Assembly (NCBI GenBank): GCA_029721435.1
Contig: CM056581.1
Span: forward strand, 72,898,712-72,962,711
Origin: Gymnothorax reevesii
Lineage: Eukaryota > Chordata > Actinopteri > Anguilliformes > Muraenidae
Reading direction: 5' to 3'
DNA length: 64,000 nucleotides
Numbering within the stretch: the first letter of the stretch is position 1; the number at the start of each line of letters is the position of its first letter. The notes beneath the pieces were generated by a model that was not told the origin of the DNA, searched no databases, and saw nothing but the letters and a program-made list of their open reading frames with translations. A program made the translations under genes and the position numbers. This document shows, piece after piece, positions 44,471 through 54,700 of the stretch.

Positions 44471-47400
44471 AGTGTTCTGGGTGGTTGCTATGGCATTGCT
44501 AGGCAGTTGCTATGGTGTTCTGGGTGGTTGCTAAGCAGTTGCTATGGTGTTCTGGGTGGTTGCTAGGCGGTTGCTATGGTGTTCTGGGTGGTTGCTAGGG
44601 CGTTGCTAGGCAGTTGCTATGGTGTTCTGGGTGGTTGCTAGGCAGGTGCTATGGTGTTCTGGGTGGTTGCTAGGGCGTTGCTAGGCAGTTGCTATGGTGT
44701 TCTGGGTGGTTGCAAGGCGGTTGCTATGGTGTTCTGGGTGGTTGCTAGGGCGTTGCTAGGCAGTTGCTATGGTGTTCTGGGTGGTTGCTAGGCGGTTGCT
44801 ATGGTGTTCTGGGTGGTTGCTATGGTGTTCTGGGTGGTTGCTAGGGCGTTGCTAGGCAGTTGCTATGGTGTTCTGGGTGGTTACTAGGCGGTTGCTATGG
44901 TGTTCTGGGTGGTTGCTCGGGCGTTGCTAGGCAGTTGCTATGGTGATCTGGGTGGTTGCTAGGCGGTTGCTATGGTGTTCTGGGTGGTTGCTCGGGCGTT
45001 GCTAGGCAGTTGCTATTGTGTTCTGGGTGGTTGCTAGGCGGTTGCTATGCTGTTCTGGGAGGTTGCTAGGGCATTGCTAGGCGGTTGCTATGGTGTTCTG
45101 GGTGGTTGCTAGGCGGTTGCAATGGTGTTCTGGGTGGTTGCTAGGGCGTTGCTAGGCGATTCCTATGGTGTTCTGTGTGGTTGCTAGGGCGTTGCTAGGT
45201 AGTTGCTATGGTGTTCTGGGTGGTTGCTAGGCGGTTGCTAAGGTGTTCTTGGTGGTTGCTAGGGCGTTGCTAGGCAGTTGCTATGGTGTTTTGGGTGGTT
45301 GCTGGGCGGTTGCTATGGGGTTCTGGGTGGTTGCTAGGGCGTTGCTAGGCAGTTGCTATGGTGTTGTGGGTGGTTGGTAGTCGATTGCTATGGTGTTCTG
45401 GGTGGTTGCTAGGGCGTTGCTAGGCAGTTGCTATGGTGTTTTGGGTGGTTGCTAGGCAGTTGCTATGGTGTTTTGGGTGGTTGCTAGGGCGTTGCTAGGC
45501 AGTTGCTATGGTGTTCTAGATGGTTGCTAGGCGGTTGCTATGGTGTTCTTGGTGGTTGCTAGGGTGTTGCTATGGTGTTCTGGGTGGTAGCTAGGCGGTT
45601 GCTATGGTGTTCTGGGTGGTTGCTAGGTCGTAGCTAGGCAGTTGCTATGGTGCTCTGGGTGGTTACTAGGCGGTTGCTATGGTGGTCTGGGTGGTTGCTA
45701 GGCAGATGCTATGGTGATCTGGGTGGTTGCTAGGGCGTTGCTAGGCAGTTGCTATGGTGTTCTGATGGTTGCTAAGCTGTTGCTATGGTGTCCTGGGTGG
45801 TTGCTAGGGCGTTGCTAGGCGGTTGCTATGGTGTTCTGGGTGGTTGTTAGGGTGTTGCTAGGCAGTTGCAATGGTGTTCTGGGTGGTTGCTAGGCGGTTG
45901 CCATGGTGTTCTGGGTGGTTGCTAGGGCATTGCTAGGCAGTTGCTATGGTGTTTTGGGTGGTTGCTAGGTGGTTGCTATGGTGTTCTGGGTGGTTGCTAG
46001 GGCGTTGCTAGGCAGTTGCTATGGTGTTCTGGGTGGTTGCTAGGCGGTTGCTATGGTGTTCTGGGTGGTTGCTAGGGCCTTGCTAGGCGGTTGCTATGGT
46101 GTTCTGGGAGGTTGCTAGGGCATTGCTAGGCTGTTGCTATGGTGTTCTGGGTGGTTGCTAGGGCATTGCTATGGTGTTCTGGGTGGTTGCTAGGGCGTTG
46201 CTAGGCGGTTGCTATGGTTTTCTGGGTGGTTGTTAGGGTGTTGCTAGGCAGTTGCAATGGTGTTCTGGGTGGTTGCTATGTGGTTGCTATGGTGTTCTGG
46301 GTGGTTGCTAGGGCGTTGCTAGGCAGTTGCTATGGTGTTTTTGGTGGTTGCTAGGTGGTTGCTATGGTGTTCTGGGTGGTTGGTGGGGCGTTGCTAGGCA
46401 GTTGCTATGGTGTTCTGGGTGGTTGCTAGGCGGTTGCTATGGTGTTCTGGGTGGTTGCTAGGGCCTTGCTAGGCGGTTGCTATGGTGTTCTGGGAGGTTG
46501 CTAGGGCATTGCTAGGCTGTTGCTATGGTGTTCTGGGTGGGTGGTAGGGCGTGGCTAGGCGGGTGCTATGGGGTTGTGGGGGGGTGTTAGGGTGTTGCTA
46601 GGCAGTTGCTATGGTGTTCTGGGTGGTTGCTAGGCGGTTGCTTTGGTGTTCTGGGTGGTTGCTAGGGCGTTGCTAGGCAGTTGCTATGGTGTTCTGGGTG
46701 GTTGCTAGGCGGTTGCTATGGTGTTCTGGGTGGTTGCTAGGGCGTTGCTAGGCAGTTGCTATGGTGGTCTGGGTGGTTGGTAGGCGGTTGCTGTGGTGTT
46801 CTGGGTGGTTGCTAGGTGGTTGCTATGGTGTTGTGGGTGGTTGCTAGGGCGTTGCTAGGCAGTTGCTATGGTGTTCTGGGTGATTGCTAGTCGGTTGCTA
46901 TGGTGTTCTGGGTGGTTGCTCGGGCGTTTCTAGGCAGTTGCTATGGTGATCTGGGTGGTTGCTAGACGGTTGCTATGGTGTTCTGGGTGGTTGCTCGGGC
47001 GTTGCTAGGCAGTTGCGATGGTGATCTGGGTGGTTGCTAGGCGGTTGCTATGGTGTTCTGGGTGGTTGCTAGGGCGTTGCTAGGCAGTTGCTATGGTGTT
47101 CTGGGTGGTTGCTAGGCGGTTGCTATGGTGTTCTGGGTGGTTGCTAGGGCGTTGCTAGGCGATTCCTATGGTGTTCTGTGTGGTTGCTAGGGCGTTGCTA
47201 GGTAGTTGCTATGGTGTTCTGGGTGGTGCCTAGGCGGTTGCTAAGGTGTTCTTGGTGGTAGCTAGGGCGTTGCTAGGCAGTTGCTATCGTGTTTTGGGTG
47301 GTTGCTGGGCGGTTGCTATGGTGTTCTGGGTGGTTGCTAGGGCGTTGCTAGGCAGTTGCTATGGTGTTCTGGGTGGTTGCTAGGCGATTGCTATGGTGTT

Positions 47401-47770
47401 CTGGGTGGTTGCTAGGGCGTTGCTAGGCAGTTGCTATGGTGTTTTGAGTGGTGGCTAGGCGGTTGCTATAGTGTTCTGTGTGGTTGCTAGGGCGTTGGTA
47501 GGCAGTTGCTATGGGGTTCTGGGGGGTTGCTTGGCAGGTGCTATGGTGTTCTTGGTGGTTGTGAGGGCGTTGCTAGGCGGTTGCTATGGTGTTCTGGGTG
47601 GTTGCTACGGCGTTGCTAGGCAGTTGCTTTGGTGTTCTGAGTGGTTGCTTGGCGGTTGCTATGGTGTTCTGGGTGGTTGCTAGGGGGTTGGTTGGCAGTT
47701 GCTTTAGTGTTCTGGGTGGTTGCTCGGCAGTTGCTATGGTGTTTTGGGTGGTTGCTAGGCGGTTGCTATG
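44471..47770 (+). repeat. 3,300-bp (44 x 75) higher-order unit, right copy
   Basis: Right partner; ends where the diverged unit GAATATTTGCTTGGG leads into spacer 7. Positions 45588-47836 are also the close match of window positions 1-2249 (offset 45,587), so this unit exists at least three times. Confidence 0.88.
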
Positions 47771-47915
47771 GTGTTCTGAATATTTGCTTGGGCATTGCTC
47801 AACAGTTGCTATGTTGTTCTTGTTGCTAGGGCGTTGATGTGTATTGTTTGGGGATCGAGTGAAAACTGGGAGAAGTAGTGAACCGTACGATTACGAAATT
47901 ATTTGGAATATTAAC

Positions 47916-48484
47916 AAGGAAGGAAGGAGGGAAAGAAGGAACTAATGAGGGAAGTAAGGAAAGAAGGAATATAGGAAAAAAAGAAGGAAATCTAAGGAAG
48001 GCAGGAAAGAACAAAGGAAACTAGGCGAGGATGGATGGAAAGAAACAGAGGAATGACGGAAAGAAGGAAGTAAGGAAGGAAGGAAAGGAAGAAGGGAAGA
48101 AGAAGGATTTAAGTAAAGGTAGAAGGAAGGAAGGAAGTGAGGAAGAAGAAATGAAAAACAGAAGGAAAGAGAGAAGGAAGGAAAGAAAAAGTAAAGAAGG
48201 GAAGAGGGAAGGAAAGAGAGGGAAAGCAGAAAGAAGAAAGGAAGAAAGATAAGAAGGATATAAAGGAATGAAAGAAGGCATGATGGAAGGAAAGAAAAAC
48301 TAAGGAAGGTAGGAAAGAAAATTGGTAGGGAGGAAGAATGGGAGGAAGGATGAAAGGCAGGATAGAAGGAAGTAAAGTAGGAAAGCAGGAACGAATAAAC
48401 GAAGGAAGGAACGAAGGAAAGAAATACGAGGGAAAAAGAAAGAAGGAATGACAGAAAATAGAAGGAAGGAAAGCAGTAAGGAAG
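47916..48484 (+). repeat. Polypurine GGAA/GAAA tract, copy 7
   Basis: 569 bp. Private substitutions include AATAAACGAAGG and AATACGAGGG near 48395-48430. Confidence 0.96.
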
Positions 48485-48782
48485 CCGAGTCTCAAGAGAG
48501 CCAGATTGTAGTCTTACAGCCTGAGAAACTGACAGTTACAGCAGTTGGTCAGAACACCTGGCACAAGATTCCATTTGCTTAATGGCCCTATTGTGATGTC
48601 ATAATGCCAATGTTAAGTCTATGGGGGGAAAAAATTTATAGTTTTTTATTAATAACTCAAAAAGTATAAAAGTTACAAAGATGAAAAATACATTGCACAG
48701 GTGTCCTAAGTAAGACCTACGCGCCGCAGTTTGAATGAAGTTTCTACGATAAACGGTTGAGGCCGCATTAAGTGTGTTAGAA

Positions 48783-48783
<1 letters not shown>

Positions 48784-48831
<48 letters not shown>
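48784..48831 (+). repeat. (AAT)16 microsatellite, copy 7
   Basis: Longest AAT tract here, next to the largest number of modules. Confidence 0.97.
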
Positions 48832-48833
<2 letters not shown>

Positions 48834-49055
48834 GAAGACCAGAATAACAATAGTGAGCATTTTCAATGCACACTAATAATAATAAGAAGACCAGGATAAC
48901 AATAGTGAGCAGTTTCAATGCACACTAATAATAATAATAATAATAATAAGAAGAGCACGATAACAATAGTGGGCATTTTCAATGCACACTAATAATAATA
49001 ATAATAATTAGAAGAAGACCAGGATAACAATAGTGAGCATTTTCAATGCACACTA
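48832..49055 (+). repeat. Four tandem 44-nt modules separated by AAT
   Basis: Modules at 48832-48875, 48884-48927, 48948-48991 and 49012-49055, each exactly 44 nt, separated by 8, 20 and 20 nt of AAT-derived linker. Modules 2 and 3 carry private substitutions (GAGCAGTTTC; AAGAGCACGATAAC), so they are not all fresh copies. Confidence 0.95.
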
Positions 49056-49100
49056 ACTAGATAATGTAATTCCAGGGAATTACGTGTGCATTGAAAATGC
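49037..49100. other. Nested palindrome / foldback, copy 7
   Basis: Left arm 49037-49053 pairs exactly with 49084-49100 (17 bp); inner palindrome 49066-49083. Upstream modules offer further left arms, the second with one mismatch. Confidence 0.92.
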
Positions 49101-49475
49101 AAAGTGTAGTTGCATAAGGTGGAGTTTGTAACATATCATTGCATTATGATATTGGTAGCTACTTTTTTAGTAGGATAATTATGGTAGTGGTGAGGACTTT
49201 TATTTTGAAACAGATGTGGACTGAGGAAACAGTTTGCGGGAGTCATAGTTGATGACAACTGTCATTTGGAAATTTTTAATAGTGACATTTTTTAATTGTG
49301 AAAAATTGTAGTAAGGACTTATATTTTGAGACAGGATTGGGCAGAAGAAACAGTTGCCGGAAGTCATAGTCGAAAACAATCAGGAGTTGGAATGGCAGAA
49401 AGGTTGATAAGTTGAGTAGCTTAAAAAGTTAAATTTTTTTATTGTAATTTGACATAATGAGGACTGGCTGTAACA

Positions 49476-50337
49476 GTTGTTAGGCAGTTGCTATGGTGTT
49501 CTGTGTACTTGTGAGGGTGTTGCTAGGCAGCTGCTATCGTGTTCTGGGTGGTTGCTAGGGCATTGCTTCGCAGTTGCTATGGTGTTCTGGGTGGTTGATA
49601 GGGCGTTGCTAGGCGGTTGCTATGGTGTTCTGGGTAGTTGCTAGGCGGTTGCTATGGCGTTCTGGGTGGTTGCTAGAGCGTTGCTAAGGGGTTCTGGGTG
49701 GTTGCTAGGCGGTTGCTATGGCATTCTGGGTGGTTGCTAGGGCTTTGCGAAGCAGTTGCTATGATGTTCTGGGTGGTTGCTAGGGCGTTGCTAGGTGGTT
49801 GATATGGTGTTCTGGCTGGTTGCTAGGGTGTTGCTAGGCAGTTGCTATGCTGTTCTGGGTGGTTGCTAGGCCGTTGCTATGGTGTTCTGGGTGGTTGCTA
49901 TGGCGTTGCTAGGCAGTTGCTATTGTGTTCTGGGTGGTTGCTAGGGCGTTGCTAGGCAGTTGCTATGGTGTTCTGGGTGGTTGTTAGGGTGGTTGATATG
50001 GCGTTCTGGGTGGTTGCTAGGGCATTGCTAAGCAGTTGGTATGGTGTTCTGGGTGGTTGCCACGGCATTGTCAGGCGGTTGCTATGGTGTTCTTGGTGGT
50101 TGCTAGGGTGTTGCTAGGCAGTTGCTGTAGTGTTCTGGGTGGTTGCTAGGCAGTTGCTATGGTGTTCTGGGTGGTTGCTAGAGCGTTGCTTGGCTGTTGC
50201 TATAGTGTTCTGGGTGGTTGCTAGGCAGTTGCTATGGTGTTTTGGGTGGTTGCTAGGCGGTTGCTTTTGTGTTCTGAATATTTGCTTGGGCATTGCTCCA
50301 CAGTTGCTATGTTGTTCTTGTTGTTGCTCGGGCGTTG
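49476..50337 (+). repeat. GT-rich minisatellite array 8 (shortest)
   Basis: Only 0.86 kb between spacers 7 and 8. It consists of the typical left-junction units, a CCACGGCATTG variant also seen at 18.5-18.8 and 22.7 kb, and the typical end units. It looks like a longer array with its middle deleted. Confidence 0.96.
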
Positions 50338-50416
50338 ATGTGTCTTGTTTGGGGATCGAGTGAAAACTGGGAGAAGTAGTGAACCGTACGATCACGAAAT
50401 TATTTGGAATATTCAC

Positions 50417-50977
50417 AAGGCAGGAAGGAGGGAAAGAAGGAACTAATGAGGGAAGTAAGGAAAGAAGAAATTTAGGAAAAAAAGAAGGAAATCAAAGGAA
50501 GGCAGGAAAGAACAAAGGAAAGAAGGCGAGGATGGATGGAAAGAAACAGAGGAATGAAGGAAAGAAGGAAGTAAAGAAGGAAGGAATGGAAGAAGGGAAG
50601 AAGAAGGATTTAAATAAAGATAGAAGGAAGGAAGGAAGGAAGAAGAAATGAAAAACAGAAGGAAAGAGAGAAGGAAGGAAAGAAAAAGTAAAGAATGGAA
50701 GAGGGAAGGAAAGAGCGGGAAAGCAGAAAGAAGAAAGGAAGAAAGATAAGAAGGATATGAAGGAATGAAAGAAGGCATGATGGAAGGAAAGAAAAACTAA
50801 GGGAGGTAGGAAAGAAAATTGGTAGGGAGGAAGAATGGGAGGAAGGATGAAAGGCAGGATAGAAGGAAGTAAAGTAGGAAAGAACGAATAAAGGAAGGAA
50901 AGAACGAAGGAAAGAAATAGGAGGGAAAAAGAAAGAAGGAATGACAGAAAAAAGAAGGAAAGAAAGAAGTAAGGAAG
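50417..50977 (+). repeat. Polypurine GGAA/GAAA tract, copy 8
   Basis: 561 bp, the shortest complete tract. It lacks a GTGAGGA-like word near 50640 and a GCAGGAA-like word near 50881 that the others have. Confidence 0.95.
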
Positions 50978-51273
50978 CTGTAGTCTGAAGAGAGCCAGAT
51001 TGTAGTCTTACAGCCTCAGAAACTGACAGTTACAGCAGGTGGTCAGAACACCTGGCACAAGATTCCATTTGCTCAATGGCCCTATTGTGATGTCATAATG
51101 CCAATGTTAAGTCTATGGGGGGAAAAATTTATAGTTTTTTATTAATAACTCAAAAAGTATAAAAGTTACAAAGATGAAAAATACATTGCACAGGTGTCCT
51201 AAGTAAGACCTACGCAACGCAGTTTGAATGAAGTTTCTACGATAAACGGTTGAGGCCGCATTAAGTGTGTTAG

Positions 51274-51294
51274 AATAATAATAATAATAATAAT
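51274..51294 (+). repeat. (AAT)7 microsatellite, copy 8
   Basis: Seven units after GTGTTAG. The AAG present before the tract in most copies is missing here and in copy 9. Confidence 0.95.
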
Positions 51295-51715
51295 AACTAG
51301 ATAATGTAATTCCAGGGAAATACGTGTGCATTGAAAATGCAAAGTGTAGTTGCATAAGGTGGAGTTTGTAACATATCATTGCATCATGATATTGGTAGCT
51401 ACGTTTTTAGTAGGATAATTATGGTAGTGGTGAGGACTTTTATTTTGAAACGGATATGGACTGAAGAAACAGTTTGCGGGAGTCATAGTTGATGACAACT
51501 GTCATATGGAAATTTTTAATAATGACATTTTTTAATAGTGAAGAATTGTAGTAAGGACTTATATTTTGAGACAGGATTGGGCAGAAGAAACAGTTGCCGG
51601 AAGTCATAGTCGAAAACAATCTGGAGTTGGAATGGCTGAAAGGTTGATAAGTTGAGTAGCTTAAAAAGTTACATTTTTTTATTGTAATTTGACATAATGA
51701 GGACTGGCTGTAACA

Positions 51716-54700
51716 GTTGTTAGGCAGTTGCTATGGTGTTCTGTGTACTTGTGAGGGTGTTGCTAGGCAGCTGCTATCGTGTTCTGGGTGGTTGTTAGGG
51801 CATTGCTAGGCAGTTGCAATGGTGTTCTGGGTGGTTGCTAGGGCCTTGCTAAGCGGTTGCTATGGTGTTCTGAGTGGTTGATAGGGCGTTGCTAGGCGAT
51901 TGCTATGGTGTTCTGGGTGGTTGCAAGGCAGTTGCTATGGCGTTCTGGGTGGTTGCTAGAGTGTTGCTATGGGGTTCTGGGTGGTTGCTAGGCGGTTGCT
52001 ATGGCATTCTGGGTGGTTGCTAAGGCTTTGCTAAGCAGTTGCTATGATGTTCTGGATGGTTGCAAGGGCGTTGCTTGGTGGTTGCTATGGTGTTCTGGGT
52101 GGTTGCTAGGGTGTTGCTAGGCAGTTGCTATGGTGTTCTGGGTGGTTGCTAGGGCGTCGCTAGGCAGTTGCTATGGTGTTCTGGGTGGTTGTTAGGGTGT
52201 TGCAAGGCAGTTGCTATGGTGTTGTGGGTGGTTGCTAGGTGGTTGCTAGGGCGTTCTGGGTGGTTGCTTGGGCGTTGCTAGGCGGTTGCTATGGTGTTTT
52301 GGGTGGTTGCTCAGGTGTTGCGGGGCGGTGGCTATGGTGTTCTGGGTGGTTGCTATGGCGTTGCTATGGTGTTCTGGGTGGACGCTAGGGCGTTGCTAGG
52401 CAGTTGCTATGGTGTTCTAGATGGTTGCTAGGCGGTTGCTATGGTGTTCTGGGTGGTTGCTAGGGTGTTGCTATGGTGTTCTGGGTGGTTGCAAGGCGGT
52501 TGCCATGGTGTACTGGGTGGTTGCGAGGTCGTTGCTAGGCAGTTGCTATGGTGTTCTGGGTGGTTGCTAGTCGGTTGCTTTGGTGTTCTGGGTGGTTGCT
52601 TGGCGGTTGCTATGGTGTTCTGGGTGGTTGCTAGGGCGTTGCTAGGCAGTTGCTATGGTGTTCTGATGGTTGCTAGGCTGTTGCTATGGTGTTCTGGGTT
52701 GTTGCTAGGGCGTTGCTAGGCGATTGCTATGGTGTTCTGGGTGGTTGTTAGGGTGTTGCTAGGCAGTTGCAATGGTGTTCTGGGTGGTTGCTAGGCGGTT
52801 GCTATGGTGTTCTGGGTGGTTGCTAGGGCGTTGCTAGGCAGTTGCTATGGTGTTTTGGGTGGTTGCTAGGTGGTTGCTATGGTGTTCTGGGTGGTTGCTA
52901 GGGCGTTGCTAGGCAGTTGCTATGGTGTTCTGGGTGGTTGCTAGGCGGTTGCTATGGTGTTGTGGGTGGTTGCTAGGGCCTTGCTAGGCGGTTGCTATGG
53001 TGTTCTGGGAGGTTGCTAGGGCATTGCTAGGCTGTTGCTATGGTGTTCTGGGTGGTTGCTAGGGCGTTGCTAGGCGGTTGCTTTGGTGTTCTGGGTGGTT
53101 GTTAGGGTGTTGCTAGGCAGTTGCTATGGTGTTCTGGGTGGTTGCCAGGCGGTTGCTATGGTGTTCTGGGTGGTTGCTAGGTGGTTGCTATGGTGTTCTG
53201 GGTGGTTGCTAGGGCGTTGCTAGGCAGTTGCTATGGTGTTCTGGGTGGTTGCTAGGTGGTTGCTATGGTGTTCTGGGTGGTTGCTTGGGCGTTGCTAGGC
53301 AGTTGCTATGGTGTTCTGGGTGGTTGCTAGGCGGTTGTTATGGTGTTCTGGGTGGTTGCTAGGCGGTTGCTTTGGTGTTCTGGGTGGTTGCCAGGGCGTT
53401 GCTAGGCAGTTGCTATGGCGTTCTGATGGTTGCTAGGCTGTTGCTCTGGTGTTCTGGGTGGTTGCTAGGGCGTTGCTAGGCGGTTGCTATGGTGTTCTGG
53501 GTGGTTGTTAGGGTGTTGCTAGGCAGTTGCAATGGTGTTCTGGGTAGTTGCTAGGTGGTTGCTATGGTGTTCTGGGTGGTTGCTAGGGCGTTGCTAGGCA
53601 GTTGCTCTGGTGTTTTGGGTGGTTGCTAGGTGGTTGCTAAAGTGTTCTGGGTGGTTGCTAGGGCGTTGCTAGGCAGTTGCTTCGGTGTTCTGGGTGGTTG
53701 CTAGGCGGTTGCTATGGTGTTCTGGGTGGTTGCTAGGGCCTTGCTAGGCGGTTGCTATGGTGTTCTGGGAGGTTGCTAGGGCATTGCGAGGCTGTTGCTA
53801 TGGTGTTCTGGGTGGTTGCTAGGGCGGTGCTAGGCGGTTGCTATGGTGTTCTGGGTGGTTGTTAGGGTGTTGCTAGGCAGTTGCTATGGTGTTCTGGGTG
53901 GTTGCTAGGCGGTTGCTTTGGTGTTCTGGGTGGTTGCTAGGGCGTTGCTAGGCAGTTGCTATGGTGTTTTGGGTGGTTGCTAGGTGGTTGCTATGGTGTT
54001 CTGGGTGGTTGCTAGGGCGTTGCTAGGCAGTTGCTATGGTGTTCTGGGTGGTTGCTAGGCGGTTGCTGTGGTGTTCTGGGTGGTTGCTCGGGCGTTGCTA
54101 GGCAGTTGCTATGGTGTTCTGGGTGGTTGCTAGGCGGTTGCTATCGTGTTCTGGGTGGTTGTTAGGCGGTTGCTATGGTGTTCTGGGTGGTTGGTTTGGC
54201 GTTGCAAGGCAGTTGCTATGGTGTTCTGGGTGGTTGCTAGGCGGTTGCTTTGGTGTTCTGGGTGGTTGCTAGGGCGTTGCTAGGAGAATCCTATGGTGTT
54301 CTGTTTGGTTGCTAGGGCGTTGATAGGCAGGGGCTATGGGGTTCTGGGTGGTTGCGAGGAGGTGGCTAAGGTGGTCGTGGTGGTTGCGAGGGCGTTGCTA
54401 GGCAGTTGCTATGGTGTTTTGGGTGGTTGCTGGGCGGTTGCTATGGTGTTCTGGGTGGTTGCTAGGGCGTTGCTAGGCAGTTGCTATTGTGTTCTGGGTG
54501 GTTGCTAGGCGATTGCTATGGTGTTCTGGGTGGTTGCTAGGGCGTTGTTAGGCAGTTGCTATGGTGTTTTGGGTGGTTGCTAGGCGATTGCTATAGTGTT
54601 CTGGGTGGTTGCTAGGGCGTTGCTAGGCAGTTGCTATGGTGTTCTGGGTGGTTGCTAGGCGGTTGCTATGGTGTTCTGGGTGGTTGCTCGGGTGTTGCTA

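Larger units (their letters stand above)
40561..47836 (+). repeat. GT-rich minisatellite array 7
   Basis: 7.3 kb: about 0.6 kb of junction-type units (GCTTTGCTAAGCAG, GCATTCTGGG), then two tandem 3,300-bp higher-order copies, then the diverged end unit. This is the most regular array in the window. Confidence 0.97.
47837..49475 (+). repeat. Composite spacer, copy 7 (longest)
   Basis: Polypurine 47916-48484, AT-rich segment, (AAT)16, four 44-nt modules, palindrome, tail. A small change at the purine end (GAAGCCGAGTCTC) is private. GCAGTTGGTCAG and the shortened left junction (TTCTTGTTGCTAGGG) are shared with copy 1. GCGCCGCAG replaces GCAACGCAG near 48721. Confidence 0.94.
50338..51715 (+). 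repeat. Composite spacer, copy 8
   Basis: Polypurine 50417-50977, (AAT)7, no module, tail of the copies 5-9 class. The inner palindrome is broken by one base (GGAAATAC instead of GGAATTAC near 51317). Lead-in carries CGATCACGAAAT and ATTCACAAGG variants. Confidence 0.93.

Noticed and set aside
48599..48850. Reverse frame with 16 tyrosines followed by SSNTLNAASTVYRRNF
   Set aside because: The tyrosines are the AAT tract. The remainder is the AT-rich segment, which by itself has no recognisable domain, and the AAT length changes between copies.
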